Shown one piece after another: positions 38,271-48,122 of a DNA stretch of 64,000 nucleotides; positions within the stretch are counted from its first letter, which is position 1, and each line of letters opens with the position of its first letter. A program made the translations under genes and the position numbers. Source of the DNA: Allocoleopsis franciscana PCC 7113 (lineage in GTDB: Bacteria; Cyanobacteriota; Cyanobacteriia; Cyanobacteriales; Coleofasciculaceae); assembly GCF_000317515.1 (NCBI RefSeq), contig NC_019738.1:5234001-5298000 (forward strand), read 5' to 3'. Below the pieces are notes generated by a model. It searched no databases, was not told the origin of the DNA, and worked only from the letters and a program-made list of their open reading frames with translations.

Positions 38271-38677
38271 AATTCCTCAATCCCCTGAACAATTTTGAAC
38301 AATTGTGTCAAATTACGTGATTTTGAAATGTAGCAGTTGACGTGTAAATCATAGCTTTTGGATATATCCTCCTCGTTGCGAGACGTGGATAGGACAATAA
38401 TCGGAATGTGCTTGAGGGACGGGTCCGCTTTAATTTCTGCCAGTACTTCCCGTCCATCCTTTTTGGGCAGATTCAGGTCAAGCAGAATGATGTCTGGACG
38501 AACCGCATCTGCATACTCTCCATCTTGCCGCAGATAAGCCATCGCTTCCATGCCATCCCGCGCAATCACCACTTTACACTGGGCGGCAGTGCTTCTGAGT
38601 GCTTCCTGGATTAGCCGGATATCACCTCGGTTATCTTCGACCAAAAGGATAGTTTTGTTTCTTGTGTCCACTGGCAT
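38231..38677 (-). CDS. rcp1: Rcp1-type response regulator
   Basis: A 148-aa single-domain receiver with acceptor Asp67 in IILLDLNLPKKDGREVL, acidic residues near 15-16 (LLVEDN) and a Lys in CYISKSRNL. The C-terminal [11 protein letters not shown] extension is typical of Rcp1, the partner of the phytochrome Cph1. It overlaps the phytochrome gene by 47 bp and the next gene by 40 bp, so translation is coupled. Phosphate flow from phytochrome His to Asp67 is expected. Confidence 0.88.
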   Translation of the reverse strand: MPVDTRNKTILLVEDNRGDIRLIQEALRSTAAQCKVVIARDGMEAMAYLRQDGEYADAVRPDIILLDLNLPKKDGREVLAEIKADPSLKHIPIIVLSTSRNEEDISKSYDLHVNCYISKSRNLTQLFKIVQGIEEFWLETATLPPESR

Positions 38678-40940
38678 GATGGCGATCGCGTCCTCCTACT
38701 GGAATCGTGAAAAAGAAGGTTGCACCTTTGCCCAGTTCGGATTCAACCCAGATCCGTCCTCGGTGGCATTCCACAATTTTCTTACAGATAGCCAGTCCCA
38801 TGCCGGAACCGGGATACTCATCGCGGGTATGCAAGCGTTGGAAAATCACAAAGATGCGATCGGCAAACTGCGGATCGATGCCAATCCCGTTGTCCTGAAC
38901 CGAGAACAACCAAGAATCCTCCTGTCGTTGCACTCCCACATGAATCCGAGGTGCTTCGTCCTTCTTTTTAAACTTAATGGCGTTCCCCAACAAGTTTTGG
39001 AACAATTGCATGAGCTGGGTACTATCCGCCACGATGATTGGCATCGAATCGTAGGTAATTTCCGCCTGGGTTTCGGTAATCCGCCCTCGCAGATGGCTGA
39101 ATGCCCGATTTAAAGAGGTTTCTACCTCAGTGAGTTCCCATTCAATCCCTTTCAGGTCTACCTTGGAGTACACCAGCACATCATCAATCAGCGTCTGCAT
39201 CAGGCTAACGCCATCCACGGCAAAGCCAATGAATTCTTTGCCATCCTCGTCCAGTTCATCGTTATAGCGCATCTCTAGTAACTGCACGAAATTCGCCACC
39301 TGATTCAGGGGTTCTTGCAAGTCATGAGATGCCACATAGGCAAACTTCTTCAGTTCGGCATTAGAGCGTTCCAAATCTTGAGCCAGTAAGGCCAGTTCTT
39401 CCGCCTGCCGCAGTACGATGTTGACGATCGCCTTTCTTAACTCTAACGTTGCCTTAACTTCTATCGGCTTCCAAGGCAACGACTTCAGGCGGACGGTTTC
39501 CTTCCACAAATCAAAGGATTTACGAGGACATAGCTGCAAAGTGTCACTCGACTCTTTGAGTTCGTAGGCATGATTGGGATCGCCCCCCCAGTTCACCGTC
39601 TGAATCACCTCAGGACGGAACCACAATACATAACTGCGTTTGGAAATCGGAATCGCCAGCATTCCACTGGCAACATCCTTAAACCGTTCGGCATCGGAGT
39701 AAATCAGGGGCAGAGAATCGGTATAAAACACCTCTTCATCCACGGTTTTCGTCAGCCATTGCGCCAGGTAATTGAGTTCCTCTTCCGGTGGCGTCCGACC
39801 GATTGTTGTCCAGTGCCCATTAAAACAAATAGCCGCGCCCTTCGCATCCGCCAAGTCCAGCAAGTTCGGCTCTTGCTGAATCAATCCATCAATAAAGTTG
39901 TCCGCCTGGGACATGTACTCTATCAACGCCGATTGGACTTGTGCCAGCTTCATGCGATAGTTGTAGTCGGCTTCTTCCTCGCGGGTAAAGATTTCTGCAA
40001 AAATCACCCGTCCCAAGAATTCGCAAGCTTTCCGCAATTCGTAAGGAACATGTTTGGGGGTGCGATGGTGACAGGCAATCAGTCCCCAAAGCTTCTCATC
40101 CTTCATTAAGGAAATCGTGAGCGACGCCCCAACCCCCATGTTGTGCAGGTACTCAAGGTGGCAGGGATAGGCACTCCGCAGGATTGAGAGCGTCAGATCG
40201 ACGGGTTGATTGGTTATGGGATTGTCGCCCGGATAAAGCTCTACAGGTTCCGCGTGGGCGTTGGGAATCACCCGAATCCAGTTGGATAGGAACATTTTCC
40301 GGGCGGGTTGGGGAATATCCGATTCTGGATAGTGCAACCCCAAATAAGGCTCCATCTCGTCCAATTTTGCTTCGGCAACCACTTCGCCATGCCCATCTTC
40401 ATCAAATTTGTAGAGCATGACGCGATCAAACCCGGTAACCTTACGCACTTCCCGGACAATGATTTGACAAAAATCTTGGAGGTTGGAGGTGGTTTCGAGT
40501 TGGTTAATTGACGCTCTAGCTAGATGATAAAAACTTAAAAAGGGAATTGTCTCTTGAGTTAGGGCGGGTTCCAATTCCAGCACTAAAAATCCATCCGCAC
40601 TGCGATGAAAAACCGCATCAAATACTTGGTAATCATCTCCTTTCCGCCTGACCCAAACTTTAGTGGGATTGATTAAGTCTAGATTTTCATGGGATAATCC
40701 CATCCTGACTCGATCCACCTGAAAGGAATCAAGAATATCATCCAGTGTCTTACCCAGAATCGCTTCAGGAGCCAACCCTAATGCCTGAAATGTATTTCGG
40801 CTGACCTGCAAAACGGTTAATTCAGGCTCTTGCAAGACCAGTAAAACGCCATGGGGTTGGACTTGAGTCAAGAGATGAATCGGTGGCTGTTTTAATCTGT
40901 TTAAGTTAACCTCTTGGGTTTCTAAATTTATTCCTGTCAT
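38631..40940 (-). CDS. cph1: Cyanobacterial phytochrome histidine kinase (Cph1-like)
   Basis: A protein of 769 aa from the ATG at 40940, which follows GGAGGG; the frame is open to 40976. Order: PAS (about 20-125, IHLLTQVQPHGVLL), GAF (about 140-310), PHY (about 320-500) and histidine kinase (acceptor His in YVASHDLQEPLNQ; HATPase ending near FFFTIPV). The bilin-binding Cys260 is in LRSAYPCHLEYL with His261, and the Asp208 motif is ESDIP. No N-terminal Cys as in bacteriophytochromes, so it should bind phycocyanobilin in the GAF domain and switch between red- and far-red-absorbing states. It leads a Rcp1 gene by overlap. Confidence 0.93.
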   Translation of the reverse strand: MTGINLETQEVNLNRLKQPPIHLLTQVQPHGVLLVLQEPELTVLQVSRNTFQALGLAPEAILGKTLDDILDSFQVDRVRMGLSHENLDLINPTKVWVRRKGDDYQVFDAVFHRSADGFLVLELEPALTQETIPFLSFYHLARASINQLETTSNLQDFCQIIVREVRKVTGFDRVMLYKFDEDGHGEVVAEAKLDEMEPYLGLHYPESDIPQPARKMFLSNWIRVIPNAHAEPVELYPGDNPITNQPVDLTLSILRSAYPCHLEYLHNMGVGASLTISLMKDEKLWGLIACHHRTPKHVPYELRKACEFLGRVIFAEIFTREEEADYNYRMKLAQVQSALIEYMSQADNFIDGLIQQEPNLLDLADAKGAAICFNGHWTTIGRTPPEEELNYLAQWLTKTVDEEVFYTDSLPLIYSDAERFKDVASGMLAIPISKRSYVLWFRPEVIQTVNWGGDPNHAYELKESSDTLQLCPRKSFDLWKETVRLKSLPWKPIEVKATLELRKAIVNIVLRQAEELALLAQDLERSNAELKKFAYVASHDLQEPLNQVANFVQLLEMRYNDELDEDGKEFIGFAVDGVSLMQTLIDDVLVYSKVDLKGIEWELTEVETSLNRAFSHLRGRITETQAEITYDSMPIIVADSTQLMQLFQNLLGNAIKFKKKDEAPRIHVGVQRQEDSWLFSVQDNGIGIDPQFADRIFVIFQRLHTRDEYPGSGMGLAICKKIVECHRGRIWVESELGKGATFFFTIPVGGRDRHHASGHKKQNYPFGRR

Positions 40941-41339
40941 GATTGCCCTCCATAGAATGGAATAGAAAATCAACAACCCATCACGATATAGCTTCTACGA
41001 GGAGTTCATCTCTTGGGTTGAGTTTTCAATACTATTTGGATCGATTCAGACTCTAGACGGTTGCGATATCACATGAAGTCTATGCAGCCGTTGATACACT
41101 CATTGCTCAATTTTAGTGTTTTATCCTGGGTTATGGCTTTAAAAATTTTTACTTGTCTCTAGTTTGCAGGATATCGCAGAAAGTTCCTGGAAAATTCAAC
41201 AAAACATTAAATAAACTAAAAGTTTTCTCAAATAAAGAATAAAAGAGTCTATAGGCAGTTAACCGACTCAAGTCAGTTATTTGAACTCTATTTACAAAAC
41301 TATATTTCTTTAAATAAAAATCATAGAATTGATAAGTAA
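40941..41339. other. Intergenic region upstream of phytochrome gene
   Basis: About 400 bp, A+T-rich to the right, containing the leftward promoter of the phytochrome operon and the 3' side of a second Rcp gene. No ORF with coding character and no RNA gene was recognised. Confidence 0.4.
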
Positions 41340-41798
41340 CTACTCTATAGGTAAAGTAACAATGCCTAACCAAAATTCTTCAATCCGTTTAACAAGCTGA
41401 AACAGTTGTTCTAAATCCGAGGATTTGATCACATAGCAATTTCCCTGAAGGGCATAACTTTGGAAAATGTCTTCTTCATGGTCGGAAATGGTTAAAATCA
41501 CAATGGGAATCCGCTTAAGCTGTGGATCAGCCTTAATTTCAGCTAAGAGTTCTCTGCCATCCTTTCCGGATATGTTCAAGTCCAGCAAAATCAAATCGGG
41601 ACGGGTAGCCTCCTTATAGTTTCCCCGGCGATGTAGAAAGTCCATCGCTTCCATCCCATCTGCGATCGCGATAATTTGATGCCGTCCTGAATTTTCAGTG
41701 AGTGCATCTTTGATCAGGTGGGTATGTTCGGGGTTATCTTCCACAACTAAAATTAATCGCTGCGCCGGGGATTCTTCCATATTCAAGGCAATACTCAA
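41340..41798 (-). CDS. Second Rcp1-like response regulator
   Basis: A 152-aa single receiver domain. The acidic pocket is LVVEDNPEHTHLI, the acceptor Asp is in LILLDLNISGKDGRELL and the Lys is in CYVIKSSDL; the C-terminal RIEEFWLGIV again marks the Rcp1 group. It is about half identical to the Rcp1 at 38231. It lies upstream of the phytochrome gene on the same strand, separated by a 400-bp gap, so it is probably transcribed apart. It could be an alternate phosphate sink for the phytochrome. Confidence 0.87.
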   Translation of the reverse strand: MSIALNMEESPAQRLILVVEDNPEHTHLIKDALTENSGRHQIIAIADGMEAMDFLHRRGNYKEATRPDLILLDLNISGKDGRELLAEIKADPQLKRIPIVILTISDHEEDIFQSYALQGNCYVIKSSDLEQLFQLVKRIEEFWLGIVTLPIE

Positions 41799-41818
41799 TA
41801 CTTAACTATTAACCGAAA

Positions 41819-42763
41819 TTACTTGTATAAACTATGCTCTCGACTCAGCAGTGCAACACTCAACGTCACAATCACCACTCCCACCACTTGCAAACCCTGT
41901 AGTGTTTCCTGAATCGTTAACCAAGCCAGAATTACCGTAAGTGCTGGATTACTCGCGCCAATCATCGAGGCAGATGTAGCACCGATGAGGCGAATCCCGA
42001 AATTGTTCAGCAAGTGACCGGCAAAAGTGGCGATCGCAGACAAAAGAGCACCAATCCACAGGGGAATCCAGATTAGCTGAGTATCCTGTACATTCCAGAT
42101 TACAAGACTCGCGGCTGATAATCCTAAGGTGGTGACAAAACTAATCCAAGTAAAGGGAAAAGGATGCAGGGTTTCAAAACTCTTTTGAGCCACAACCGTA
42201 TAAAGAGCATACACAACACCGGAGGCAATCCCGGTAATGATACCAATTAAGGTTTGGTTATTCGCCGCCGTATCACTATAGGGCATGGTCAGGAAACTGC
42301 CCAGTAACACCAATCCCATCACACTCCAGCGAAACAGCGTCGGACGATTCCCAAACCACCGCCAGGAAAATAGCGCCGTAAAAACGGGATAAGTAAAGAA
42401 GAGAGTTAGGGCAATTCCCGTCGGAATCAGTCCGATGGAAATATAGATCATTGCCAAGTAAAGAAACATAAGAACCCCACATCCCAACGATTGCAGCAGC
42501 AGAGTTCGTTGTTCTATATTTCCTAACTGTTTAATATCTTGCCAGGTTGCAGGATAGAGTTTCGGTACCAGAGATGCCATCAACGGAACAACTAACAGCA
42601 TCCGCATAAACATTAATAAGAAAGAGTTCTGCAAGGTTGGCGTCACAAAACCCCCCGTCTGGAAGAGTCCCAGAATCGCGTGCTCGTTGAAGAGAACTCG
42701 AACAATTACATTATGAAAGCAGAAAAAGACAGAAGATAGCAGAACAATCAGGAAGCCCAGCAC
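41819..42763 (-). CDS. EamA/DMT-family transporter
   Basis: A 314-aa inner membrane protein with about ten hydrophobic helices in two EamA repeats (GVLMFLYLAMIYISIGLIPTG in the first; SLGLSAAS-type and ASMIGASNPALTVILAWL in the second). The start is GTG 42763. Members export amino acids, metabolites or sugars; the substrate is unknown. It lies upstream of the rcp gene on the same strand, 20 bp away, and so may share its transcript. Confidence 0.85.
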   Translation of the reverse strand: MLGFLIVLLSSVFFCFHNVIVRVLFNEHAILGLFQTGGFVTPTLQNSFLLMFMRMLLVVPLMASLVPKLYPATWQDIKQLGNIEQRTLLLQSLGCGVLMFLYLAMIYISIGLIPTGIALTLFFTYPVFTALFSWRWFGNRPTLFRWSVMGLVLLGSFLTMPYSDTAANNQTLIGIITGIASGVVYALYTVVAQKSFETLHPFPFTWISFVTTLGLSAASLVIWNVQDTQLIWIPLWIGALLSAIATFAGHLLNNFGIRLIGATSASMIGASNPALTVILAWLTIQETLQGLQVVGVVIVTLSVALLSREHSLYK

Positions 42764-42835
42764 CGCTGAAATTGAGGATGAAGTACTGTTTGATTGTACT
42801 GAGGGGATGAACTTCAGGGGGCGACAATATATATA

Positions 42836-42952
42836 TTATTTAGCCTGAAGTTGAATCACTTCATGGTTTTGCTGGTCTGATGAAGCATCTTCCTGCCGCT
42901 TAAGTACCAGCAATGTGATGTCATCAAATACCTTTTGCTTGCCACGCTGAAA
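42836..42952 (-). pseudogene. C-terminal remnant of a SpoIIE/PP2C phosphatase
   Basis: The minus strand encodes GKQKVFDDITLLVLKRQED followed by a short tail and TAA (42836-42838), in one frame that stops upstream at 42953. The core matches GKQKVFDDITLVVFKRKDD at the end of the PP2C domain at 48-51 kb. Everything before the Gly is gone. The fragment ends abruptly at about 42943, where the STAS remnant begins on the other strand. Confidence 0.7.
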
Positions 42953-43161
42953 CTAATCCTGCCACGATGAGCATCAACTTAAAAGACTTAGGATTTCTCA
43001 ACAGCTCTGGTATCAGTATGTTGTCAAAATTTGTCTTGAGTTTGCGAAAAAAGAAAGGAATTCAGTTAATCGTTCTAGGTTCTAACGATATGCCTTGGCA
43101 AGGAAAATCGTTGAAAAATTTGGAGAAATTATTACCTGGATTAAAGCTAGAAATTGATTAA
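42945..43161 (+). pseudogene. C-terminal half of a Slr1659-type STAS regulator
   Basis: From ATG 42967 it encodes SINLKDLGFLNSSGISMLSKF and ends WQGKSLKNLEKLLPGLKLEID, the C-terminal half of the Slr1659 STAS-like family, with the phospho-acceptor-type Ser region NSSG. In-frame codons before the ATG (AETNPAT) still match the family, so the ATG is internal. The N-terminal half is missing. It abuts a PP2C remnant on the opposite strand, as if one deletion removed the heads of two divergent genes. Confidence 0.65.
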
Positions 43162-43209
43162 ATACCTCAAGATTATTCACTCTTTCTCAAGGATATAAAT
43201 ATCTACCCC

Positions 43210-44601
43210 ATGGTTAACCTCAATTTGTCTCCCACAAGCTTAACGTCTACCCCTTGGCGGCTGCATCCCGGTTACTTAAGTGAAGGTGGCTCCAACTTTG
43301 AATCGGTGCATATTTTATTAGGTCGATTCTTAGCCGATCGCCATTCCGCAGATCCACTAGCCGATCGCTCTCTTTTGGAGGAGAACTCAACGTTTGAATG
43401 GGGCAAAGGAAAGCCTTTGGAAAAGGTGATTGACTCCCAGGCAGACTTTGAATTTTTGATGAAACATCCACGTCTATTTCGCAATGCGATCGCGGTTATC
43501 GAACCTTGGGAACACGTTGGTTATAACCCCCTCGGCGAGCATGTTCGCGCTTCTATCAATGTGGCCTACATTGCCCAGAAAATTGCGGATTGTGACTCTA
43601 TTCTGTTTCCGTTGTGGTCTTCCGGGCTGCTTGATCCAGAATTAATTATACCGATTATCTCCTCTAGTTTGGCGGTCGTCGTTGAAGGAGGCGATCCCTC
43701 AGTGCGTGATGCGAGTTCATTTGCTGGAGGTAACTGTTCCCTAGCTGAATTACATCAGTTTGTAGAAGCACTGCTGCTGTCGCGATCTCCTACGAGTGCC
43801 CCTGCAATTTTTATCTGTTTAGGACACCAACTAGCCGCCCAAGCCCATATTCGTCTGATCCAAAAAGCTGTGCAGCAGGTGTGTAGCTTAGCTGCATTAC
43901 CCCGTGATTCTCAAGGCAGGGCGTTGAAAGCATTACAAACGGTTTGCCAGCGCATTGCTGAGGTTGGTAATTCGCTTCAGGTTCAGAAAAAGAATGGTCA
44001 TCTGGTTGCCCAAAGTTGGAACGATCCAGAGTTTGCTGTTGGCCCCAATGAGTCTAAAGAAGTGGGTGGTCGCCAACTACTGCACTATTGCTCTCCCGAT
44101 AGTGAGAAATCAGGCATCCCGCAAGAGTTAATTACAGCCCATGAGGTGACAGCCGATGAATTTGAAGGAGTGATTGATACATCCATTGAATACGAACATG
44201 AACTGAATATTGCCATGTTCCATTCAGACGAGGTGAATGAGGAAGCCATTCTTTTTGCCAACTGGGCTTATCGGCTGCTACACGATACCATTATTCCCCA
44301 TCGTCATCTTTTGGCAGGAAGTTCCCTCGCATGGCTGATGCAACTTCCCTATGCCCTAGAAATTCTTTGCTCAACCGCCCATGATGGCGATGTACTGACG
44401 GAGTGTTCTGCCACCTGCATTAACTATAAAGATTTTGAAAGTAAGGTGATTCGGCGCTCATTTACTAGTCAATTTCATCCTGAGTTGCTAGCAAATTTGC
44501 GAGTGGTTGGTCATCGACAACCGCCTTCCTATGCTCAACTCAAAATAGACGATGGGGCGAGATTATTTGCTCGGCTGCTGTATGCCGGAATGCAGGAATA
44601 G
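43210..44601 (+). CDS. Class I glutamine amidotransferase-like protein
   Basis: A 463-aa protein. The middle shows the nucleophile Cys in IFICLGHQLAAQ and the C-terminal His-Pro-Glu in FTSQFHPELLANL, the triad parts of class I glutamine amidotransferases (GMP synthase/CarA type). The N-terminal domain is unassigned and a long insert separates the triad parts. No synthase partner is encoded, so the acceptor of ammonia is unknown. It may be a peptidase-like or salvage enzyme rather than a true amidotransferase. Cytoplasmic. The start is ATG 43210. Confidence 0.7.
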   Translation: MVNLNLSPTSLTSTPWRLHPGYLSEGGSNFESVHILLGRFLADRHSADPLADRSLLEENSTFEWGKGKPLEKVIDSQADFEFLMKHPRLFRNAIAVIEPWEHVGYNPLGEHVRASINVAYIAQKIADCDSILFPLWSSGLLDPELIIPIISSSLAVVVEGGDPSVRDASSFAGGNCSLAELHQFVEALLLSRSPTSAPAIFICLGHQLAAQAHIRLIQKAVQQVCSLAALPRDSQGRALKALQTVCQRIAEVGNSLQVQKKNGHLVAQSWNDPEFAVGPNESKEVGGRQLLHYCSPDSEKSGIPQELITAHEVTADEFEGVIDTSIEYEHELNIAMFHSDEVNEEAILFANWAYRLLHDTIIPHRHLLAGSSLAWLMQLPYALEILCSTAHDGDVLTECSATCINYKDFESKVIRRSFTSQFHPELLANLRVVGHRQPPSYAQLKIDDGARLFARLLYAGMQE

Positions 44602-44750
44602 AAGAACTTGGTTATTTGTTAATGACACTTATAGCGATTCTTATATCAGTGAGGTACATCTAGCTTTTTTGCCTATTCTCAACTCCCGAAAACCTAGAAC
44701 CTTGTACCTCATTCAATTGAGAACCACTATAAGGCATTCTCTTTACCAAA

Positions 44751-46370
44751 ATGCTGAACAAACTCTTACCATTTGAGGCTGATACTTGGGCGTTCGTTTT
44801 GAGCAGTCTACTTCTCGCCGTTGGTGGTGCAGTGCTGCTCTACATCGTGATGTTCTATATCCTACGCTCAATCTTCCGCAAGTTTGAGCGAGACATTGCG
44901 CTCGTCACCCTTAATGTTTCTGCCTATCCAGCACTAACCGTTTTTATTTTAGCCGTCCTGAAGCTGACGTTTCATCAATTGCCTTCTGTTGTATTAATCG
45001 ACGGCTTTGAAAATATCTTAGCTGCCGGTCTGATCATCGCGGCGAGTTACTGGTTAGTGCAGCTCTTTATCCAGGTCTTTATCTATTACTTGAAAGACTT
45101 CACCCAGCAAACGGAAGCGATGTGGGATGATGTTCTCCTCCCGTTGCTGGAAGCCGTAGTTCCCGTGGTGATTGTTCTGATTGCCAGCGTCTTCGTTTTG
45201 CGATCGCTGGGAGTTGATTTGACAGGAATTTGGGTGGCGTTAGGTGGAGCAACCTTTGTCATCGGCTTTGCAGCTCAAGGCATCTTGGCAAACTTTTTCA
45301 GTGGGGTGGTACTGTTGATTGATACACCCTTTCAGTTTGGTGATGTTTTGCGGCTTGAGGATGGCTCGATTGCGATGCTACGAAAGATTGGAGTGCGGGT
45401 TACGCAACTCTATCTCCCTAGCCAACATTGTGACATCTATATCCCCAACAGTAAGTTACAAGAGCAAAACATTGTTAACCTCAGCCGCCCAACTGCTTAC
45501 TATCACTATTCGACTGAGGTGAGCATCCCATTTGTGCATGATGCTCGTGAAGTCAAGCAGGTTATTAGAGAAACTATCCTAGCACATCCAGATACACTGG
45601 GTGATATCGAACGGAAATTAGAATTGATTGATCGCTATTCTCAAATAGAGGAGCTTGAAGAGCAGCGAAAATTTGGTAGACTGCGCTTACTGGCTGAGCA
45701 GGATGTTAACTACAAGCTAGAAGAAATTGCCCCAGCTCTAGAAGCACTGGTGGTCACCCTTCAATTTGCCGAAAAAGGTGGCTTGACTCAGGATGAAATT
45801 GAGAATGTGCAGCAAGAATATCGCGATGTTCTCGCGGTGATTGGCTTGGAGATCACCACAGAAATCCAAAATAACCGTTCAGTGGTTACGCTCCAGGAAA
45901 CTCGATCCAAAGACAACTTAATTGGCTTAGTCCGAGAATGGTACCGGGCGTGTATGCGCGATCCCAATTTGCTGGACAACGACAGCTATATGATTCCTGA
46001 CGAGTGGGAGCGCAAAATTACTTTACTGAAGCGACGCACACAACGCTTATATCAAAAAATTTCCAATCCGCAACGGGAAGAAACTCGCTTGGATGATTAT
46101 GTAATGGAATTAAAGCAATGGCTGCAAGAGCGATTTAAACAGCCCAGGCAGAAGTGGCAAGAACCCCAAGTTTTAGTCAAAGAAATTGAGCATGATGAAG
46201 CGAATTGCTACATTAAATTTCAACTCAATTTCTTTGTGGATGATATCAAGCTAGAAAATGGAAAACGAGGCGATCGCGTTAGCAGCCAGATCTATCAGAG
46301 CGTTGTGCAATATCTCCAGCACAGTCAAGAAACTAAGGATTTAGGCGAAGAAGTACAGCTCCTCCATTAA
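44751..46370 (+). CDS. MscS-family mechanosensitive channel
   Basis: A 539-aa protein. Four hydrophobic helices in the first 200 residues (about 10-32, 50-68, 85-112, 122-150) precede the pore-helix region with GGATFVIGFAAQGILANFFSGVV and the beta-domain DTPFQFGDVLRLEDG, which are diagnostic. The C-terminal 250 residues are cytoplasmic, with predicted coiled coil. It should release solutes upon osmotic downshock. It starts at ATG 44751 and is 50 bp upstream of the disrupted permease-PP2C gene. Confidence 0.9.
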   Translation: MLNKLLPFEADTWAFVLSSLLLAVGGAVLLYIVMFYILRSIFRKFERDIALVTLNVSAYPALTVFILAVLKLTFHQLPSVVLIDGFENILAAGLIIAASYWLVQLFIQVFIYYLKDFTQQTEAMWDDVLLPLLEAVVPVVIVLIASVFVLRSLGVDLTGIWVALGGATFVIGFAAQGILANFFSGVVLLIDTPFQFGDVLRLEDGSIAMLRKIGVRVTQLYLPSQHCDIYIPNSKLQEQNIVNLSRPTAYYHYSTEVSIPFVHDAREVKQVIRETILAHPDTLGDIERKLELIDRYSQIEELEEQRKFGRLRLLAEQDVNYKLEEIAPALEALVVTLQFAEKGGLTQDEIENVQQEYRDVLAVIGLEITTEIQNNRSVVTLQETRSKDNLIGLVREWYRACMRDPNLLDNDSYMIPDEWERKITLLKRRTQRLYQKISNPQREETRLDDYVMELKQWLQERFKQPRQKWQEPQVLVKEIEHDEANCYIKFQLNFFVDDIKLENGKRGDRVSSQIYQSVVQYLQHSQETKDLGEEVQLLH

Positions 46371-46489
46371 GGCTCATAAACCTTGCTAAGGGATTGTACT
46401 AATAAAAGATAGGAAAGAATATGCTTCAGTCTTCTTCCCCCTCCAACGCTTTTGCCAACTTTCAGCGCCTTCCCCGTCACCTCAGCCTT

Positions 46490-46495
46490 CTGGAA
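46490..46495. repeat. Left target-site duplication of the IS
   Basis: CTGGAA, matched by 48117-48122. The two copies bracket the element exactly, giving a 6-bp duplication. Confidence 0.85.
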
Positions 46496-48116
46496 CGGAA
46501 GTTCCCCCGTACAGATGAACTACAAAGGGAGAAAAAGCTTGAGTGACGGGAACTAGAGCCATTTACTCCCAGAAAGCCGTACCCATGTTTTTAAGAATTT
46601 TTTAAGATTTTGGCGGGGAGATTTCTGGGACAATAGTAGCCATGTATATTGAACGAGTCCCTAACAGAAATTCACCCCCCGCTGTCCTCCTACGAGAGTC
46701 CTATCGTGAAGGGGGTAAAATCCGTAAAAGAACTTTAGCTAACCTGTCAAAATTACCGGATACTGTCATTGATAACTTGAGAATAGTGCTCAAAGGCGGC
46801 GCAGCTATTGAAAATCTCTCCGAATCATTCTCTGTAGAAAGAAGTCTACCTCATGGTCATGTAGCTGCGGTTTTAGGAACAATCAAAAAACTGTCTTTGC
46901 ACCATCTAATCTCACCCTCAAATTCGAGAAAACGAGCTCTAGTTTTGGCGATGATCGTGGCGCGTCTCCTTGACCCTCGTTCCAAGTTAGCCACAGCGAG
47001 AGGATTGCACAGCGAAACGTGCAATTCATCGTTAAGTGAACTGTTGGGCTTAGAAAAAGCCGATGAGGATGAATTGTATGAAGCAATGGATTGGCTGGTA
47101 TCCAAACAAGAATTAATCGAAAATGAGTTAGCCCTAAGACATCTATCCGAAGGAGCTTCGGAAACTTCTTGAACAAGAAGCTGTTCAACTCTCATTATTT
47201 GATGAAACTGACTTAGTAGAATTTTCTTGTTCTGATTACCCCAGTGAGCGGCTAATTGCTTGTCGCAACCCGATGCTTGCTCAAGAAAAGTCTTTGACTA
47301 GAATTGCTTTATTACAGGCGACACAGCAGGAACTCAATAAGATTGTTATCGCCACTTCACGAGATAAACGCGCCCTCAAAGGAGCCGACCAGATTGGACT
47401 GAGAGTGGGGCGAGTTCTCAATGCTACATGTGTGGGGAAATACTTTAATATTGCCATCACTGAGACAAGTTTTTCTTACTCATTGAATGAAGCGGCTATC
47501 GCCAATGATTCGGCTTTGGATGGAGTCTATATTATTCGGACTTCAGTCAAACCGGAGACTTTAGATGCGGCTCAAACGGTGAGAACCTATAAAAGCCTTT
47601 CTACTGTCGAACAAGCTTTCCGCAGTTATAAAACTATCGATTTGAAAGTACGTCCAATTTATCACCGTTTAGAACAGCGCGTCAAAGCTCACGTCTTCTT
47701 GTGTATGCTGGCTTATTATGTGGAGTGGCACATGAGGAAAGCTTTAGCTCCACTGCTGTTTGACGATGAAAAAGTCACAGTTGAACCGGAGGGAAAAAGT
47801 TCAATTGTTGCTCCATCTAAGCGTTCAAAGAAAGCCCGCGCTAAGGCAGCGACTAAAAAGACACCTGAAAAGCTTCCTGTCCATAGTTTTCGGACTTTAA
47901 TGACTGATTTAGCAACGATTGTCAAAAATAAATTCCAGTCTAGTGGTCTGGAGACTTCTCTAATGTTTGAGAAAATTACTCAACCGACTCCACTCCAACA
48001 AAAAGCGTTAGATTTGTTAGAAGTTTCCTTAATTTGTACCCAGTAACAGCCGAGGAGTTGAGTCTCTCCCTCTCTCACAGCATAGGTTGTAGTTTTTTGT
48101 CAAAGGGGAACTTCCG
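46496..48116 (+). mobile_element. IS1634/IS4-superfamily element, internally deleted
   Basis: 1621 bp bounded by perfect 12-bp terminal repeats (CGGAAGTTCCCC and its complement), with a further match, AACTACAA, at equal distance inside both ends. It is flanked by 6-bp CTGGAA duplications. The transposase is in two out-of-frame pieces, and the central catalytic part is missing, so it can only move if another copy supplies transposase. Confidence 0.88.
46642..48046 (+). pseudogene. IS1634-family transposase, deleted and frameshifted
   Basis: The N-terminal piece (46642-47172) encodes MYIERVPNRNSPPAVLLRE and a helical domain, then leaves the family after ELALRHLSEG. The C-terminal piece (up to 48046) resumes at about 47160 as RKLLEQEAVQLSLFDETD and carries the conserved YKSLSTVEQAFRSYKTIDL block and RVKAHVFLCMLAYYVEWH. 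Family transposases are 550-600 aa; here about 200 residues with the first catalytic Asp (DVSSxYFEG region) are absent, and the join is out of frame. The final catalytic Glu is retained. Confidence 0.82.
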
Positions 48117-48122
48117 CTGGAA
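48117..48122. repeat. Right target-site duplication of the IS
   Basis: CTGGAA, identical to 46490-46495. Confidence 0.85.

Noticed and set aside
42967-43161. 64-aa STAS protein as a complete gene
   Set aside because: Family homology continues upstream of the ATG and then ends abruptly at the PP2C remnant, so it is a truncation.
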